A DNA stretch of 64,000 nt from Streptococcus sp. bf_0095 (GCF_004166885.1 NZ_RCYU01000002.1:186001-250000); one strand, 5' to 3'. Shown: positions 21,113-31,952, numbered from the stretch's first letter. Made by a program: numbers and translations. Notes: generated by a model from the sequence alone, not told the origin.

Positions 21113-22843
21113 ATGCATAAACAAACAATTATTGATTTTAAAGAGCTTGGATTGCGACACATTTTCACCAAGCCCATAAAGGAATTAAAAACCAGAGACC
21201 TCGACCAAGTAGAGACTCTTCTGAGAGAGGCGGAAGCCTATCAGGAGGCTGGTTATTATGCCGTAGGCTATGTCAGCTATGAAGCCGCTCCTGCTTTTGA
21301 GAAAAAATTAGCCGTCCACCCAGCACCACTCATGGGAGAGTATCTCCTCTATTTCACCATCCACGAGAAAGTAGAAACCCTGCCTTTCCCAGAGGACTAC
21401 GAGGCAGTGGATCTTCCAGCCAATTGGCAGGAAGAGGTAGAGGCGCCTGCTTATCGAAAAGCTATCGAGACCATCCAGCACCACATCCGTCAAGGGGATA
21501 CCTATCAGGTCAACTACACCGTCCAGCTTTCTCAAGAGCTAGAGGCTGATCCTTGGGCCATCTACAATCGCTTGGTGGTAGAACAGAGGGCCCATTACAA
21601 TGCCTTCATCCAGCACGATGATGTCTACATTCTCTCTATCAGCCCTGAGCTCTTTTTTGAGCAAGATGACAGGCTACTGACCACCCGCCCTATGAAGGGG
21701 ACGACTCGTCGTGGTCTCACTAACCAAGCCGACCTCAAGGAAGCAGCTTGGCTAGAAGCTGATCCTAAAAATCGAGCAGAAAACATGATGATTGTGGATC
21801 TCCTGCGTAATGATATGAATCGCATTTCGGAGATCGGAAGTGAGCAGGTGACCCATCTCTGCCAGGTTGAGCAATATTCCACCGTTTGGCAGATGACCTC
21901 GACTATTGAAAGTCTCATACGCCCCGAAGTCGACCTAGTCCAAACCTTCCAGGCCCTCTTTCCTTGCGGTTCCATCACAGGGGCACCGAAGATTTCTACT
22001 ATGGAAATTATTCAACAGACAGAGGTTGCTCCTCGTGGCGTCTACTGTGGAACAATCGGTATCCTTCTTCCAAAAGGGAAACGGATTTTTAATGTGGCCA
22101 TTCGAACCCTTCAAATGCAAGGGCATCAAGCCATCTATGGCGTAGGTGGAGGCATCACTTGGGACAGCAAATGGGAAAGTGAATACCAAGAGACCAAGCA
22201 AAAATCAGCAGTCCTCTACCGACAAGAGCCTCACTTTGACCTCTTGACAACTGGTCGTATCCACCGAGGAGAGCTGACCTTCCTGGAGCAACACCTGACC
22301 CGTTTGAGAGAGGCCAGCCGCTACTTTGCCTACCCTTATGATGAGCCAAAACTCCTGAAAGAACTTCAAGAAGAGCTTGCTCGTTTGGATTCCAACCTTG
22401 ACTATCGTTGCCGCATTGCCTTGCAAAAAAACGGGGCCTTCCAGCTGGCTATCACCGAGCTGAAAGACTTGCCAGCTAGCTATCTGCAGGCCCAACTAAG
22501 AAAACAAACTGCTCCATTAGACCGACCTTTTACCTATTTCAAAACGAGTCAGAGAGACCATCTCATCCAGTCAGATCACGAGCAGATCTACTATTTAGAA
22601 GACGGGACCTTGCTAGAGACGACCATCGGAAATCTCATCCTTGAGATTGACGGCAATCTCTATACCCCTCCAGCTCACCTCCCTATCCTCGACGGGATTT
22701 ACCGCTGCCATCTCTTAGAAACTGGACAAGTAGAGGAAAAACTGTTAACGCTGAAGGATTTAGAAGTTGCTGACCAAGTCTATGCCTGTAATGCCCTGCG
22801 TGGCCTCTATCCACTCGATTTCACTAGAGAGGAATCAGAATGA
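21113..22843 (+). CDS. pabB: Aminodeoxychorismate synthase I / 4-amino-4-deoxychorismate lyase fusion
   Basis: Makes 4-aminobenzoate for folate synthesis. The 576-residue protein has an N-terminal chorismate-binding domain (residues about 90-365) with FFEQ, PMKGTTRRG, AENMMIVDLLRND and CGSITGAPKISTMEII, followed by a class IV aminotransferase-like PabC domain (about 375-576). The lyase then removes pyruvate from ADC. No pabA glutamine amidotransferase lies alongside, so that subunit must come from elsewhere. The stop overlaps the next gene's ATG by 4 bp (ATGA). Confidence 0.92.
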   Translation: MHKQTIIDFKELGLRHIFTKPIKELKTRDLDQVETLLREAEAYQEAGYYAVGYVSYEAAPAFEKKLAVHPAPLMGEYLLYFTIHEKVETLPFPEDYEAVDLPANWQEEVEAPAYRKAIETIQHHIRQGDTYQVNYTVQLSQELEADPWAIYNRLVVEQRAHYNAFIQHDDVYILSISPELFFEQDDRLLTTRPMKGTTRRGLTNQADLKEAAWLEADPKNRAENMMIVDLLRNDMNRISEIGSEQVTHLCQVEQYSTVWQMTSTIESLIRPEVDLVQTFQALFPCGSITGAPKISTMEIIQQTEVAPRGVYCGTIGILLPKGKRIFNVAIRTLQMQGHQAIYGVGGGITWDSKWESEYQETKQKSAVLYRQEPHFDLLTTGRIHRGELTFLEQHLTRLREASRYFAYPYDEPKLLKELQEELARLDSNLDYRCRIALQKNGAFQLAITELKDLPASYLQAQLRKQTAPLDRPFTYFKTSQRDHLIQSDHEQIYYLEDGTLLETTIGNLILEIDGNLYTPPAHLPILDGIYRCHLLETGQVEEKLLTLKDLEVADQVYACNALRGLYPLDFTREESE

Positions 22844-23490
22844 AACTTATTTTTTTACATGGCCTAGGCCAGGATGCTCACTCTTGGCAAGGGGTCCAAG
22901 ATGCACTTTCCCCCTTGCAATCTGAATCTTTCGCTATTTTCTCCCATCCAAGCGAAAGCTACCAAGAGGCCAAAGAAAGATTGACGGAGCACCTCCAGCA
23001 AGAAAGCGAGCCCTTTATTCTGGTAGGACTCTCACTGGGAGGCGTTCTAGCTCTTGATCTCTCCAGCCGAGACTTGCCACAACTCAAGGGCTTGGTGCTT
23101 TCAGGGACGCAATACAAACTCAACACCAATCTCCTCTATAGGCTCCAAATTCTCCTTTTTCGTCTGATTCCCAAACATGTCTTTGAAAAGCAGGGGGCCA
23201 ATAAACAGCACATGTTGCAAATCTTTACCGAATTAAAAAGCCTCAATCTAACCGATACCGCTAAAACTTGCCCTCTTCCTAGCTTAGTGATTTGTGGCAG
23301 CAAGGATGGGGCCAATCAGGCTTCTTCTAAAAAGTTGGCCAATCTCCTGCCTAAAGGTCACTATCTAGAAATCGCAGACGGGAGCCATCTACTCAATACT
23401 CAGAAACCCCATGAACTTGCAGAAGCCATCAAGGAATTTGTTGGTGAATTTAAAAATGAAGGGGCTAGCTTAAAAAACAGTTCCTCTTAA
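22840..23490 (+). CDS. Alpha/beta hydrolase
   Basis: A 216-residue alpha/beta-hydrolase fold protein. It starts MKLIFLHGLGQDAHSW (oxyanion-hole HG), has nucleophile elbow GLSLGG (Ser about residue 66), an acid in VICGSKDGAN and a late ADGSHLLNT histidine. The catalytic triad is thus complete. Substrate is unknown. The start overlaps the pabB stop by four bases, implying translational coupling; whether it acts in folate metabolism is not shown. Confidence 0.8.
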   Translation: MKLIFLHGLGQDAHSWQGVQDALSPLQSESFAIFSHPSESYQEAKERLTEHLQQESEPFILVGLSLGGVLALDLSSRDLPQLKGLVLSGTQYKLNTNLLYRLQILLFRLIPKHVFEKQGANKQHMLQIFTELKSLNLTDTAKTCPLPSLVICGSKDGANQASSKKLANLLPKGHYLEIADGSHLLNTQKPHELAEAIKEFVGEFKNEGASLKNSSS

Positions 23491-23516
23491 TGTAGATAAC
23501 GTATTTTTTCATGTTA

Positions 23517-23559
23517 CATAACTTAAAAAATCAAGAAATGTTTATATTTTTAAGTTATG
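23517..23559. terminator. Hairpin after the hydrolase gene
   Basis: CATAACTTAAAAA (23517-23529) and TTTTTAAGTTATG (23547-23559) are perfect 13-bp inverted arms with a 17-nt loop. They lie 27 bp past the stop and may terminate pabB-hydrolase transcription, although no T-run follows. Confidence 0.5.
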
Positions 23560-23569
23560 CATGAATATC

Positions 23570-23711
23570 TAGAGGCTTTCCGCCGTGAGAAAAGTGCCTG
23601 AAACACAATTGTTTCAGGCACTCGGGAGTTTTGGAACCTTAGGTCCAAAACTAAGTCATGGAACTTCTTCGAAGTTCGCTGACGTCCGTACTCACCTAAG
23701 GAAAGCCTCTA
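23570..23711 (+). repeat. Structured modular repeat, copy 2 (142 bp, short form)
   Basis: Outer arms TAGAGGCTTTCC (23570-23581) and GGAAAGCCTCTA (23700-23711) pair over 12 bp. Inner pairs are GTGAG/CTCAC, AGTGCCTGAAAC/GTTTCAGGCACT, a GTTTTGGA/TCCAAAAC hairpin and GAACTTC/GAAGTTC. It lacks the roughly 110-nt central module of copies 1 and 3. A stem with T-run follows at 23735-23767 on the plus strand. Confidence 0.85.
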
Positions 23712-23734
23712 AGAAAACTTATTCTTAAAGTCAC

Positions 23735-23767
23735 GGCTAACTTTTAAAAGGTTAGTCATTTTTTTAG
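23735..23767 (+). terminator. Intrinsic terminator after structured repeat copy 2
   Basis: GGCTAACTTTT pairs with AAAAGGTTAGTC (with G-U pairs) and is followed by ATTTTTTT. It sits 24 bp beyond the repeat and 96 bp before the ABC transporter start. Confidence 0.7.
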
Positions 23768-23862
23768 AAATATTTTAGAATTGCTTGATAGTTATTTGAA
23801 AAGCAAGCTGTATACTAAGAGTGTAAAGAAAACAACTAGTCATTTGGACGAAGGAGAAAACC

Positions 23863-24771
23863 ATGGAAAAAGTATTAGAAATTTCCCATTTGAGTAAAAA
23901 GTTCGGTCAACAATACGCCTTAAATGATGTGAATCTCACCATTCGCAAAGGCGACGTCTACGGCCTCATCGGTAAAAACGGGGCAGGGAAAACCACCCTC
24001 ATCAAGGTCATCACCCAGCTGATTCAAGAAACTGATGGAAGCGTCTCCCTCTTCGCTTCCACGAATCGCTCTCAGTGGACACAAGCCCTGAAACGGGTCG
24101 GATCTGTCATTGAAAGTCCTGTGGCTCACAAGCATATGACCGCTTATCAAAACCTAATCTACTATTGCAAGGCACGCCATATCCCCAATCCCGACCAGGT
24201 CATCAAAGAAACCTTGAACTATGTCGGCCTGAATAATACGGGTAAGAAGAAATTCCGCGATTTTTCACTCGGGATGAAACAACGGTTGGGAATTGCGATT
24301 GCGCTCATTGCCAAGCCCGACTTCCTCATTTTGGACGAACCCATCAATGGTCTCGATCCTGTCGGAATCAAGGAATTCCGTCAGATGATCAAGCGCCTCA
24401 ACGATGAACTCGGCATGACCATCCTCATTTCCAGTCACATCCTCTCCGAACTTTATCTGGTTGCCAATCGTTTTGGCATTGTCGACCAAGGACGCCTGAT
24501 CAAAGAAATTAGCAAGGCTGAATTCGAAGAACAAGGCGAAGACTACATCATCTTCAAGACCAGCCAGCTAGCCCTTGCGAGTCAACTGATTCAAGATCAA
24601 CTCCATCACCGTATCAAAGTCATCGATAAGGATGGAGAAATCCATATTTTCGGACAGACTCACGATATTAAAGTCATTGTCAAAGCGCTCGTTCAAGCAG
24701 ATATTGATGTGGACGAAATCTACTATGCCCGCCAAGATCTGGAAAAATTCTTTACGGACTTGGTAGACTAG
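23863..24771 (+). CDS. ABC transporter ATP-binding protein
   Basis: A 302-residue ATPase of the CcmA/BcrA-like ABC-2 exporter class. Walker A GKNGAGKTTLI lies at about residues 38-48, signature LGMKQRLGIA, Walker B FLILDEPINGLDP, and switch His in ISSHILSEL. The last 90 residues form the short extra domain common in bacitracin- and lantibiotic-type exporters. GAAGGAG precedes ATG 23863. The permease follows 57 bp later, and a two-component system converges on the pair, suggesting a regulated drug or peptide exporter; substrate is unknown. Confidence 0.87.
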   Translation: MEKVLEISHLSKKFGQQYALNDVNLTIRKGDVYGLIGKNGAGKTTLIKVITQLIQETDGSVSLFASTNRSQWTQALKRVGSVIESPVAHKHMTAYQNLIYYCKARHIPNPDQVIKETLNYVGLNNTGKKKFRDFSLGMKQRLGIAIALIAKPDFLILDEPINGLDPVGIKEFRQMIKRLNDELGMTILISSHILSELYLVANRFGIVDQGRLIKEISKAEFEEQGEDYIIFKTSQLALASQLIQDQLHHRIKVIDKDGEIHIFGQTHDIKVIVKALVQADIDVDEIYYARQDLEKFFTDLVD

Positions 24772-24828
24772 TCAAAACACCGTCTTCCTGTATTACTTAT
24801 CCCACATATTTCATTTAGGAGATTTATC

Positions 24829-25581
24829 ATGTTGCATACCATTCAAGCAGATTTTTATAGACTTTTTCGCTCCAAAGGTTTTTGGATTACAGAAGCCCTT
24901 CTCGTTCTCAATATCGTGTCTGGAGTCATCTTTGGAGCTACCGGCCATCTCGGTATCAATACGGAATCCAAATTACCCCAAGCGACCGAAGTTTGGACAG
25001 GCTTTAAAGCTTTGATCAACTACTCTGGGAGCATCAGTATGACCATCTTTTTTACCATTATTGTCATCACCTTAGTCCTAGGAACGGACTTAACACAAAA
25101 CTTATACAAGAATAGTTTGGCCTATGGCGTCTCTCGCACCAGCTACTACTTTGCTAAAAGTGCTGTTGTCTTGACCATTGCTCTTTTCCAATTCCTCGTT
25201 TCTTATGGTCTTGTCTTCTCAATCGCGACCCTCTACAATGGACTTGGCACCATGCCAGATCACTTCTTGGCTCATTTTGGACTGACCCTACTGATTCAGT
25301 TCCTCTCCACCTTGGCTTGGGTCAGCATCATTTCCTTCCTCCTTTACGCTAGCCAATCCATCACTTTGGCCTTCGTTGGCTACTTCGTTGGAAATATCTT
25401 CTTAAGCCTTCCTGCGCTCTTCTTTAAAGACATCGACATTTTGCACTATCTAAACTTGGAATTCCAATATTCCATGGTCCAAAGTACGACAGCAACAAAC
25501 AATACCCTCTCTATCGCCCTTGGATTCATCCTTGTTTTCGGATTCCTGGGACTAGCTACCTTTAAACACAAAGATTTATAA
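24829..25581 (+). CDS. ABC-2 type permease
   Basis: A 250-residue membrane subunit with about six hydrophobic segments, starting MLHTIQADFYRLFRSKGFWI, a common ABC-2 permease N-terminus. The NLYKNSLAYGVSRTSYYFAK loop is the usual coupling segment before helix 3. TAGGAGAT precedes ATG 24829. It pairs with the ATPase upstream. It ends just before a terminator shared with the convergent histidine kinase. Confidence 0.82.
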   Translation: MLHTIQADFYRLFRSKGFWITEALLVLNIVSGVIFGATGHLGINTESKLPQATEVWTGFKALINYSGSISMTIFFTIIVITLVLGTDLTQNLYKNSLAYGVSRTSYYFAKSAVVLTIALFQFLVSYGLVFSIATLYNGLGTMPDHFLAHFGLTLLIQFLSTLAWVSIISFLLYASQSITLAFVGYFVGNIFLSLPALFFKDIDILHYLNLEFQYSMVQSTTATNNTLSIALGFILVFGFLGLATFKHKDL

Positions 25582-25588
25582 AAACAAA

Positions 25589-25613
25589 AAGGCTTGACGA
25601 TTGGTCAAGCCTT
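25589..25613. terminator. Bidirectional terminator between ABC permease and kinase
   Basis: AAGGCTTGAC (25589-25598) and GTCAAGCCTT (25604-25613) with a 5-nt loop, between A-rich and T-rich flanks. It touches the kinase stop codon at 25612. Confidence 0.85.
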
Positions 25614-26493
25614 ACTGTTTTAATGTAATGGTTAAGATAAACCATTCTGCCTCCGTTGCCAGTTGAAAATCTCCCCCTAAGATTTCTACAAAATTTTGAA
25701 TGATGTAGAGACCCAGGCCAGAAGACTCCTCTGTGTCCGATAGATTTTCGGAGTAGAAGCGACTAGCTAATTGGTCTAAGTGCTGAATCGGTTGTTGAAC
25801 GATATTGCGCAGCTCGACCCGAATCGTGTCCTCATCCGACATCAAGGTCAAACGCGCCTGATCCTTCCCATGCTTGAGGACATTGCTGAGCATATTTTGC
25901 AAGAGGCGCTCCCAAAGCTCCGAATCCGTAGCATAATGAAGATGCTCTTCTAGCTCTAGCTCTAGGGCAATCCCCGCCTCAGACAAGCTATCGTAATATT
26001 GGAACAACTGCTGGGTTAAGACTTTGCTGAGATCGACATCTGAAATCCGAGGCTGAATGGCTCCCTCCATCAAGCGTCTGTATTCCAAGAGAGATTCCAG
26101 GCGTTTTGAGACGACTTGAAGATTGGATGCAATTTTCTTCAGCTTTTCCTCTTCCTGCGTCCCACCCTTGATGATTTGTTGAGTATAGCCCGATGCAATG
26201 GTCAAAGGCGTTCGAATATCATGAGCAATATTACTGATGGCCATATCCAAGGTCTTTTTCTCTTGAAAGGCAATCCGATTGGTCCGCTCGATCTGATCAA
26301 AGAGATCACTGACCTGCTTGGTCAAGGCGACCAATTCTTTTTTTGAGACACGTGACGTTAACCTCACCCCACTCCCATTTTGGAGCTTCTTTTGAATCTG
26401 CTCCTGCAAATCTTTGAGAGCAGAGAGTAGGCGAAGGTAGCCAAGTCCCAAGAGAAGGACAAGGACGACTAGAATTAGAACCAATCCCCACAT
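25612..26493 (-). CDS. Sensor histidine kinase
   Basis: A 293-residue membrane kinase with a single N-terminal helix (residues about 3-26), no extracellular domain, a linker, then HisKA with phospho-accepting His91 in ISNIAHDIRTP and an HATPase domain with N-box QNMLSNVLKHG and G-box SSGLGLYI. The absence of a sensor loop is typical of intramembrane-sensing kinases that read the activity of an ABC exporter. Its start overlaps the response regulator stop (TAATG). The exporter converges with it from 23.9 kb. Confidence 0.88.
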   Translation of the reverse strand: MWGLVLILVVLVLLLGLGYLRLLSALKDLQEQIQKKLQNGSGVRLTSRVSKKELVALTKQVSDLFDQIERTNRIAFQEKKTLDMAISNIAHDIRTPLTIASGYTQQIIKGGTQEEEKLKKIASNLQVVSKRLESLLEYRRLMEGAIQPRISDVDLSKVLTQQLFQYYDSLSEAGIALELELEEHLHYATDSELWERLLQNMLSNVLKHGKDQARLTLMSDEDTIRVELRNIVQQPIQHLDQLASRFYSENLSDTEESSGLGLYIIQNFVEILGGDFQLATEAEWFILTITLKQ

Positions 26494-27182
26494 TACTTGT
26501 CTCCTTTCAAGCGAACACCCAAGCCCCAGACGGTTTCAATGTAATCCTCATTAGGATCAAGCTGGGCAATTTTCTTCCGGAGATTACTCAATTGGGCATT
26601 AAGGGTATTGTCTCCAGGCAGATAAACTTCTTCCCAGACCGCCTCATACAATTCTTCCTTGGTGAAAATCTTCTTTGGATGTGCCAGCAAGGTCTCAAAA
26701 ATTTGAAATTCTTTTTTGCCCAAGCGAAGCGTCTGTTCGCCAGACTCCAGTTCAAAGGTTTCTGGATTTAAGACCAAATTTTTAAAGGATAGCTTTTGCG
26801 GCGCTTGAGCTTCCTGTGCTACCGTCGTTTGATTTCGCAGCTGCACCGTCACACGAGCTGCCACTTCATCCAGATTAAAGGGCTTGACAATATAATCATT
26901 GGCACCTGCAAGGAGATACTGGCTAATGAGGTGTTTATCCCCAAGAGCGGTCATCATGATGACCGGCACGTGACTCTGCAAACGGATCTCCTCCAGGACC
27001 TGATCGCCATTTTTCCCAGGAAGCATGATATCCAGAAGGACCAAATCAATAGCTTCTTGCTGGAAGAGCCGCAGCCCTTCTGTACCTGAAAAAGCCTGAA
27101 GGACCTCATGATCTTCACTTAAGAGACTGTATAAAATTTCTTGGATATCATTATTATCCTCGATTAATAAAATCCGTGCCAC
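26493..27182 (-). CDS. OmpR-family response regulator
   Basis: A 229-residue response regulator with receiver domain (phospho-acceptor Asp51 in LVLLDIMLPG, acidic pair E8-D9, Lys in IVKPFN) and a C-terminal winged-helix DNA-binding domain ending ETVWGLGVRLKG. It precedes the kinase in one operon with a one-base overlap. Likely targets are its own operon and the adjacent ABC transporter, by analogy with resistance two-component systems; no binding site was identified. Confidence 0.92.
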   Translation of the reverse strand: MARILLIEDNNDIQEILYSLLSEDHEVLQAFSGTEGLRLFQQEAIDLVLLDIMLPGKNGDQVLEEIRLQSHVPVIMMTALGDKHLISQYLLAGANDYIVKPFNLDEVAARVTVQLRNQTTVAQEAQAPQKLSFKNLVLNPETFELESGEQTLRLGKKEFQIFETLLAHPKKIFTKEELYEAVWEEVYLPGDNTLNAQLSNLRKKIAQLDPNEDYIETVWGLGVRLKGDK

Positions 27183-27275
27183 TTGCCTCGCTCCTTTTTT
27201 CTTTGCTTGCGAAATCAGTTCTATTCCCCTAGCCTATCAAATAAAGGGACCTTCGTCAATCAAAAATGCAAAGAA

Positions 27276-27315
27276 AACACTCGATCAAGAAGAACTTTCT
27301 TCCTAATCGAGTGTT
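27276..27315 (-). terminator. Terminator of the GH1 gene
   Basis: AACACTCGAT (27276-27285) and ATCGAGTGTT (27306-27315) form a 10-bp stem. On the minus strand it is followed by TTCTTTGC. It lies directly past the stop. Confidence 0.75.
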
Positions 27316-27318
27316 GCA

Positions 27319-28767
<1,449 letters not shown>

Positions 28768-29012
28768 TCACTTGATTTGATAGTTCTATTATACCCTTCT
28801 CTAACCCGAAAATCTTACAACATCCTAGGAAAAACTGATACTATTCTAAGATTGTTTTTGTTCACGCGCAACACAAAAAGTTCGGAGGACTCCGATCTTT
28901 TAAAATGCATACAAATTATTTTTTGCCAAATATAATATTGGGCTTTCTTAAATCTAATAAATTCTGTTAAATATAGAAAAATTTTATTCGTTAGAATTAT
29001 TCAATCATCTAC

Positions 29013-29290
29013 TGAAACTTTCCACCGTGAGAAAAGTGCTTGAAACACGATTGTTTCTAGCACTCGGGAGTTTTGAAACTTTAGGTTCAAAACTAATTGA
29101 ACACGGGCTGCGGATTGTGTCAAAAAGATAAGCTTTCCTAGAATCAAAAGATTCTGCGTCAAACTTCCTATTTTGACTTTATCCGAAGACGCCCTTAGTA
29201 TCTTGATTTAGTCATGGAACTTCCTGGATTGCTGAAATCATCCACTGGATAATTTCACCTAACGTCCGTACTCACCTAAGGAAAGTTTCA
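29013..29290 (+). repeat. Structured modular repeat, copy 3 (278 bp)
   Basis: Long form. Outer arms TGAAACTTTCC (29013-29023) and GGAAAGTTTCA (29280-29290) pair perfectly. AGTGCTTGAAAC pairs with GTTTCTAGCACT, and GTTTTGAA with TTCAAAAC. The central module is about 90 percent identical to copy 1 by eye. The last hairpin is enlarged relative to the other copies and includes a GAAAT/ATTTC stem. The remainder of 28759-29385 holds no gene apart from a terminator at 29316-29339. Confidence 0.85.
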
Positions 29291-29315
29291 AAGAAGATTT
29301 TGTCTTTAATAAAAA

Positions 29316-29339
29316 AGACCGGATGGTTCCGGTTTTTTT
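29316..29339. terminator. Terminator downstream of repeat copy 3 and the VOC gene
   Basis: ACCGGA (29318-29323) and TCCGGT (29328-29333) with AAAAAA before and TTTTTTT after; usable on both strands. It could end a plus-strand transcript of the repeat and the minus-strand VOC gene. Confidence 0.8.
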
Positions 29340-29385
29340 AAGTTCCACTCCAAGAACGTTTTGAATTTTTTGATAATAGAATTAC

Positions 29386-29733
29386 CTATTTCATACGATA
29401 AAAATCAATCACTAGACCAGCAGGGCCTTCAACGAGCAAGCTTTCGGTTCCCCAATCGGTTACAACTGGGCCGTTTAAAACCTGGATACCAAGATCTTTC
29501 AACCGTTTGTAGTTATGGTCTACATCCTCAACCTCGACATGAAGAATGATTCCTGACTGGAAATTTTCCAAAGGTATCAAATGGTTTTGGGATAACATGA
29601 GACAGTGACTGCCAATCGTGAACTGAGCAAAACTTTGGTCAACATAGTCCGCCTTTTTGTCCAAGATACGCTCCAAGCTAGCACAGACTTGGGGAACATT
29701 TGAAACGATAATATCTAATTGATTTAGATTCAT
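29386..29733 (-). CDS. VOC family (glyoxalase-like) protein
   Basis: A 115-residue single-domain vicinal-oxygen-chelate protein, starting MNLNQLDIIVSNVPQVCASLERIL and ending with the characteristic LLVEGPAGLVIDFYRMK strand, where the acidic metal ligand lies. Members include glyoxalase I, dioxygenases and bleomycin-binding proteins; the specific role here is unknown. GGAGG precedes the ATG at 29733. It lies downstream of spxB, separated by a terminator. Confidence 0.75.
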   Translation of the reverse strand: MNLNQLDIIVSNVPQVCASLERILDKKADYVDQSFAQFTIGSHCLMLSQNHLIPLENFQSGIILHVEVEDVDHNYKRLKDLGIQVLNGPVVTDWGTESLLVEGPAGLVIDFYRMK

Positions 29734-29747
29734 TTACTATCCTCCAT

Positions 29748-29774
29748 AAAAAGACCGGATTGCTCCGATCTTTT
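29748..29774 (-). terminator. Terminator of spxB
   Basis: AAAAGA(C)CGGA pairs with TCCG(A)TCTTTT; on the minus strand a T-run continues to TTTTTATGG. It lies 69 bp past the spxB stop and directly before the VOC ribosome binding site. Confidence 0.8.
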
Positions 29775-29842
29775 CAAGTTTATCTCCACAAAATCAAAGA
29801 AAATAATCTACAATATTTACATTTGATTTTCCACGTGAGGAA

Positions 29843-31618
29843 TTATTTGATTGCGCGTGATTGCAACCCTTCTTCTTCCAAGAAGAGGCGGAATGGTACA
29901 AGCTCTTCTGCTTCGTATTTTTCCTTGAAGGCTTTGATTGCTTCTTCTGAGTGAAGCTTCGGATCCAACTCAAGTACTTCTACTGGAAGTGGACGATGTT
30001 GCGTGATGCGAGCATCGATAACAACAGTCTTACCTTCTTTGTTGAGTTTCACAGCTTCTGCAACAACTGCATCGATGTCTTCGATACGGTTTACAGTGAA
30101 TCCTACAGCACCTTGAGCTTCAGCGATTTTAGCGTAGTCAGCGTTTGTGAAGTCTACACCAAACAAGTGTTTGTTTGTGTCTTCGTATTTGTTCTTGATG
30201 AAGGCATACTCATCATTTGAGAAGACTACGTTGATTACTGGAAGGTTGTATTGAACGTTTGTGATCACATCTGGGTAGCACATGTTGAAGGCTCCATCCC
30301 CCATGATGTTCCATACTTGGCGATCTGGATTGTCTTTCTTAGCTGCAATACCACCAGGAAGAGCAATACCCATTGTCGCAAAGAGTGGAGATGTACGCCA
30401 CATGTTCTTAGGTGTCATGTGAAGGTGACGAGTTGATGTTTGAGTAGAGTTACCTACGTCGATTGAGTAGATTGCATCTTCATCAGCGTATTTGTTGATA
30501 GCGTTGTAAACTTGGTACAATTGAAGCGCACCCTCAGTTTTACCTTCGAGTTTGTTCATGTAATCACGCCAGTTTTGGTTGTTCTTCACGTTAGCACGCC
30601 ACCATGGAGTAGACTCAACTGGGTTTACTTTATCAAGGATCGCTTTAGCTGCTTGACCTGCATCTCCAAGGATGGAAGCGTCAAGGGCATGGCGTTTACC
30701 AAGTTTGTAAGGGTCGATATCTACTTGGATGAATTTTTCAGTGTTCTTGAATGCTTCGTAAACTTCAGCAAATGGGAAGTTTGAACCAAGGAAAAGAACT
30801 GTGTCTGCTTCGAAAACCACTTCGTTGGCTGGTTTCCAACCAACACGGTAAGCAGATCCTGTCAAACCTTCGTAGTTCCATTCGAACGCTTCAAAGTTTT
30901 TACCAGTTGTGATGATTGGTGCTTTGATTTTACGTGACAATTCAGTAATCACTTCACCAGCTTTAACACCACCGTAACCAGCATAGATCACAGGGCGTTC
31001 CGCATTGTTCAAGATTTCAACAGCTTTATCGATTTCAACTTCGTTCAAAGCAGGAGCGATGAATGAACGCTCGTATGAACCTGATCCGTAGTATGAGTTT
31101 TCGTCGATTTCTTGGAAACCAAAGTTTACTGGAATTTCAACAACGGCTGGACCTTTTTTAGAAACGGCAGCACGGCAAGCTTCGTCAATAACTTTTGGTA
31201 ATTGTTCTGCATAAGCTACACGTTTGTTGTAAACAGCAATACCGTTGTACATTGGGTTTTGGTTCAATTCTTGGAAAGCATCCATGTTCAATTCGTTGTT
31301 AGGACGTGATCCAAGAATGGCAAGGAATGGAGTGTTATCCATAGCTGCATCGTAAACACCGTTAATCAAGTGAGTCGCACCTGGACCACCTGAACCAACT
31401 GCAACACCGATAGATCCGCCAAATTTAGCCTGCATAACCGCTGCAAGGGCACCTGTTTCTTCGTGGCGAACTTGCAAGAAACGGATATCTTTGTCTTCAG
31501 CCAAAGCGTCCATGAGTGAGCTAAGTGTTCCTGATGGGATACCGTAGATCGTGTCTACGCCCCATGTTTTCAATACGTTGAGCATTGCTGCAGATGCAGT
31601 AATTTTCCCTTGAGTCAT
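29843..31618 (-). CDS. spxB: Pyruvate oxidase
   Basis: Converts pyruvate, phosphate and oxygen to acetyl phosphate, CO2 and hydrogen peroxide with TPP and FAD. The 591-residue length is standard for SpxB. Visible are the N-terminal TPP catalytic Glu in [13 protein letters not shown], the central FAD domain, and the TPP-Mg motif [20 protein letters not shown]2O2 made this way is the main antagonistic weapon of oral streptococci. GAAGGAG precedes the ATG at 31618. A cre site lies 61-74 bp upstream. It appears monocistronic. Confidence 0.96.
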   Translation of the reverse strand: MTQGKITASAAMLNVLKTWGVDTIYGIPSGTLSSLMDALAEDKDIRFLQVRHEETGALAAVMQAKFGGSIGVAVGSGGPGATHLINGVYDAAMDNTPFLAILGSRPNNELNMDAFQELNQNPMYNGIAVYNKRVAYAEQLPKVIDEACRAAVSKKGPAVVEIPVNFGFQEIDENSYYGSGSYERSFIAPALNEVEIDKAVEILNNAERPVIYAGYGGVKAGEVITELSRKIKAPIITTGKNFEAFEWNYEGLTGSAYRVGWKPANEVVFEADTVLFLGSNFPFAEVYEAFKNTEKFIQVDIDPYKLGKRHALDASILGDAGQAAKAILDKVNPVESTPWWRANVKNNQNWRDYMNKLEGKTEGALQLYQVYNAINKYADEDAIYSIDVGNSTQTSTRHLHMTPKNMWRTSPLFATMGIALPGGIAAKKDNPDRQVWNIMGDGAFNMCYPDVITNVQYNLPVINVVFSNDEYAFIKNKYEDTNKHLFGVDFTNADYAKIAEAQGAVGFTVNRIEDIDAVVAEAVKLNKEGKTVVIDARITQHRPLPVEVLELDPKLHSEEAIKAFKEKYEAEELVPFRLFLEEEGLQSRAIK

Positions 31619-31645
31619 AAATATAACTCTCCTTCAATAAAAATA

Positions 31646-31674
31646 ATTGTCAGTCTTTGAACTGAATTCGACAA
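31646..31674 (-). promoter_or_regulatory. spxB promoter
   Basis: On the minus strand TTGTCG (31674-31669) and GACAAT (31651-31646) are separated by 17 bp, 28 bp upstream of the ATG. The -10 is imperfect, which suits an activated promoter. Confidence 0.55.
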
Positions 31675-31678
31675 AGAG

Positions 31679-31692
31679 TGAAAACGTTTCAA
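31679..31692. promoter_or_regulatory. cre (CcpA) site upstream of spxB
   Basis: TGAAAACGTTTCAA fits the cre consensus WTGNAANCGNWNNCW closely, with the central CG. It lies just upstream of the proposed -35, a position compatible with CcpA activation rather than road-block repression. Confidence 0.75.
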
Positions 31693-31699
31693 ATAACTT

Positions 31700-31914
31700 T
31701 ACTATATCAATTTATCACGTTTTATTGTCCTTGTATAAGAATATGCTCACCGAACGCCTGGAACTATTACATAACACAAAGCAAAAATCTGTTCTGTTTC
31801 CGCAAACTATTTTATAACAGAAGTCATAAACCGCATAAGGGCAAGGTTTTTGCTTGTTGTAGAATTAGTACAAAATAGAGTGTTCCCCCAAACTGTTTTA
31901 TAGAAAGCATAAAA
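31700..31914. other. Gene-free segment upstream of spxB
   Basis: No gene seen. Two near-direct repeats CAAACTATTTTATAACAG (31803-31820) and CAAACTGTTTTATAGAAA (31889-31906) lie 86 bp apart and could be regulator sites for spxB. Confidence 0.35.
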
Positions 31915-31915
31915 A

Positions 31916-31947
31916 ATCCTAGCTGGAAAATCATTTTCCTTGCTAGG
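31916..31947 (-). terminator. Terminator of the SGNH hydrolase gene
   Basis: AATCCTAGC...GGAAAA pairs with TTTTCC...GCTAGGAT, and on the minus strand a run of six T follows. It begins 5 bp past the stop codon. Confidence 0.9.
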
Positions 31948-31952
31948 ATGGG

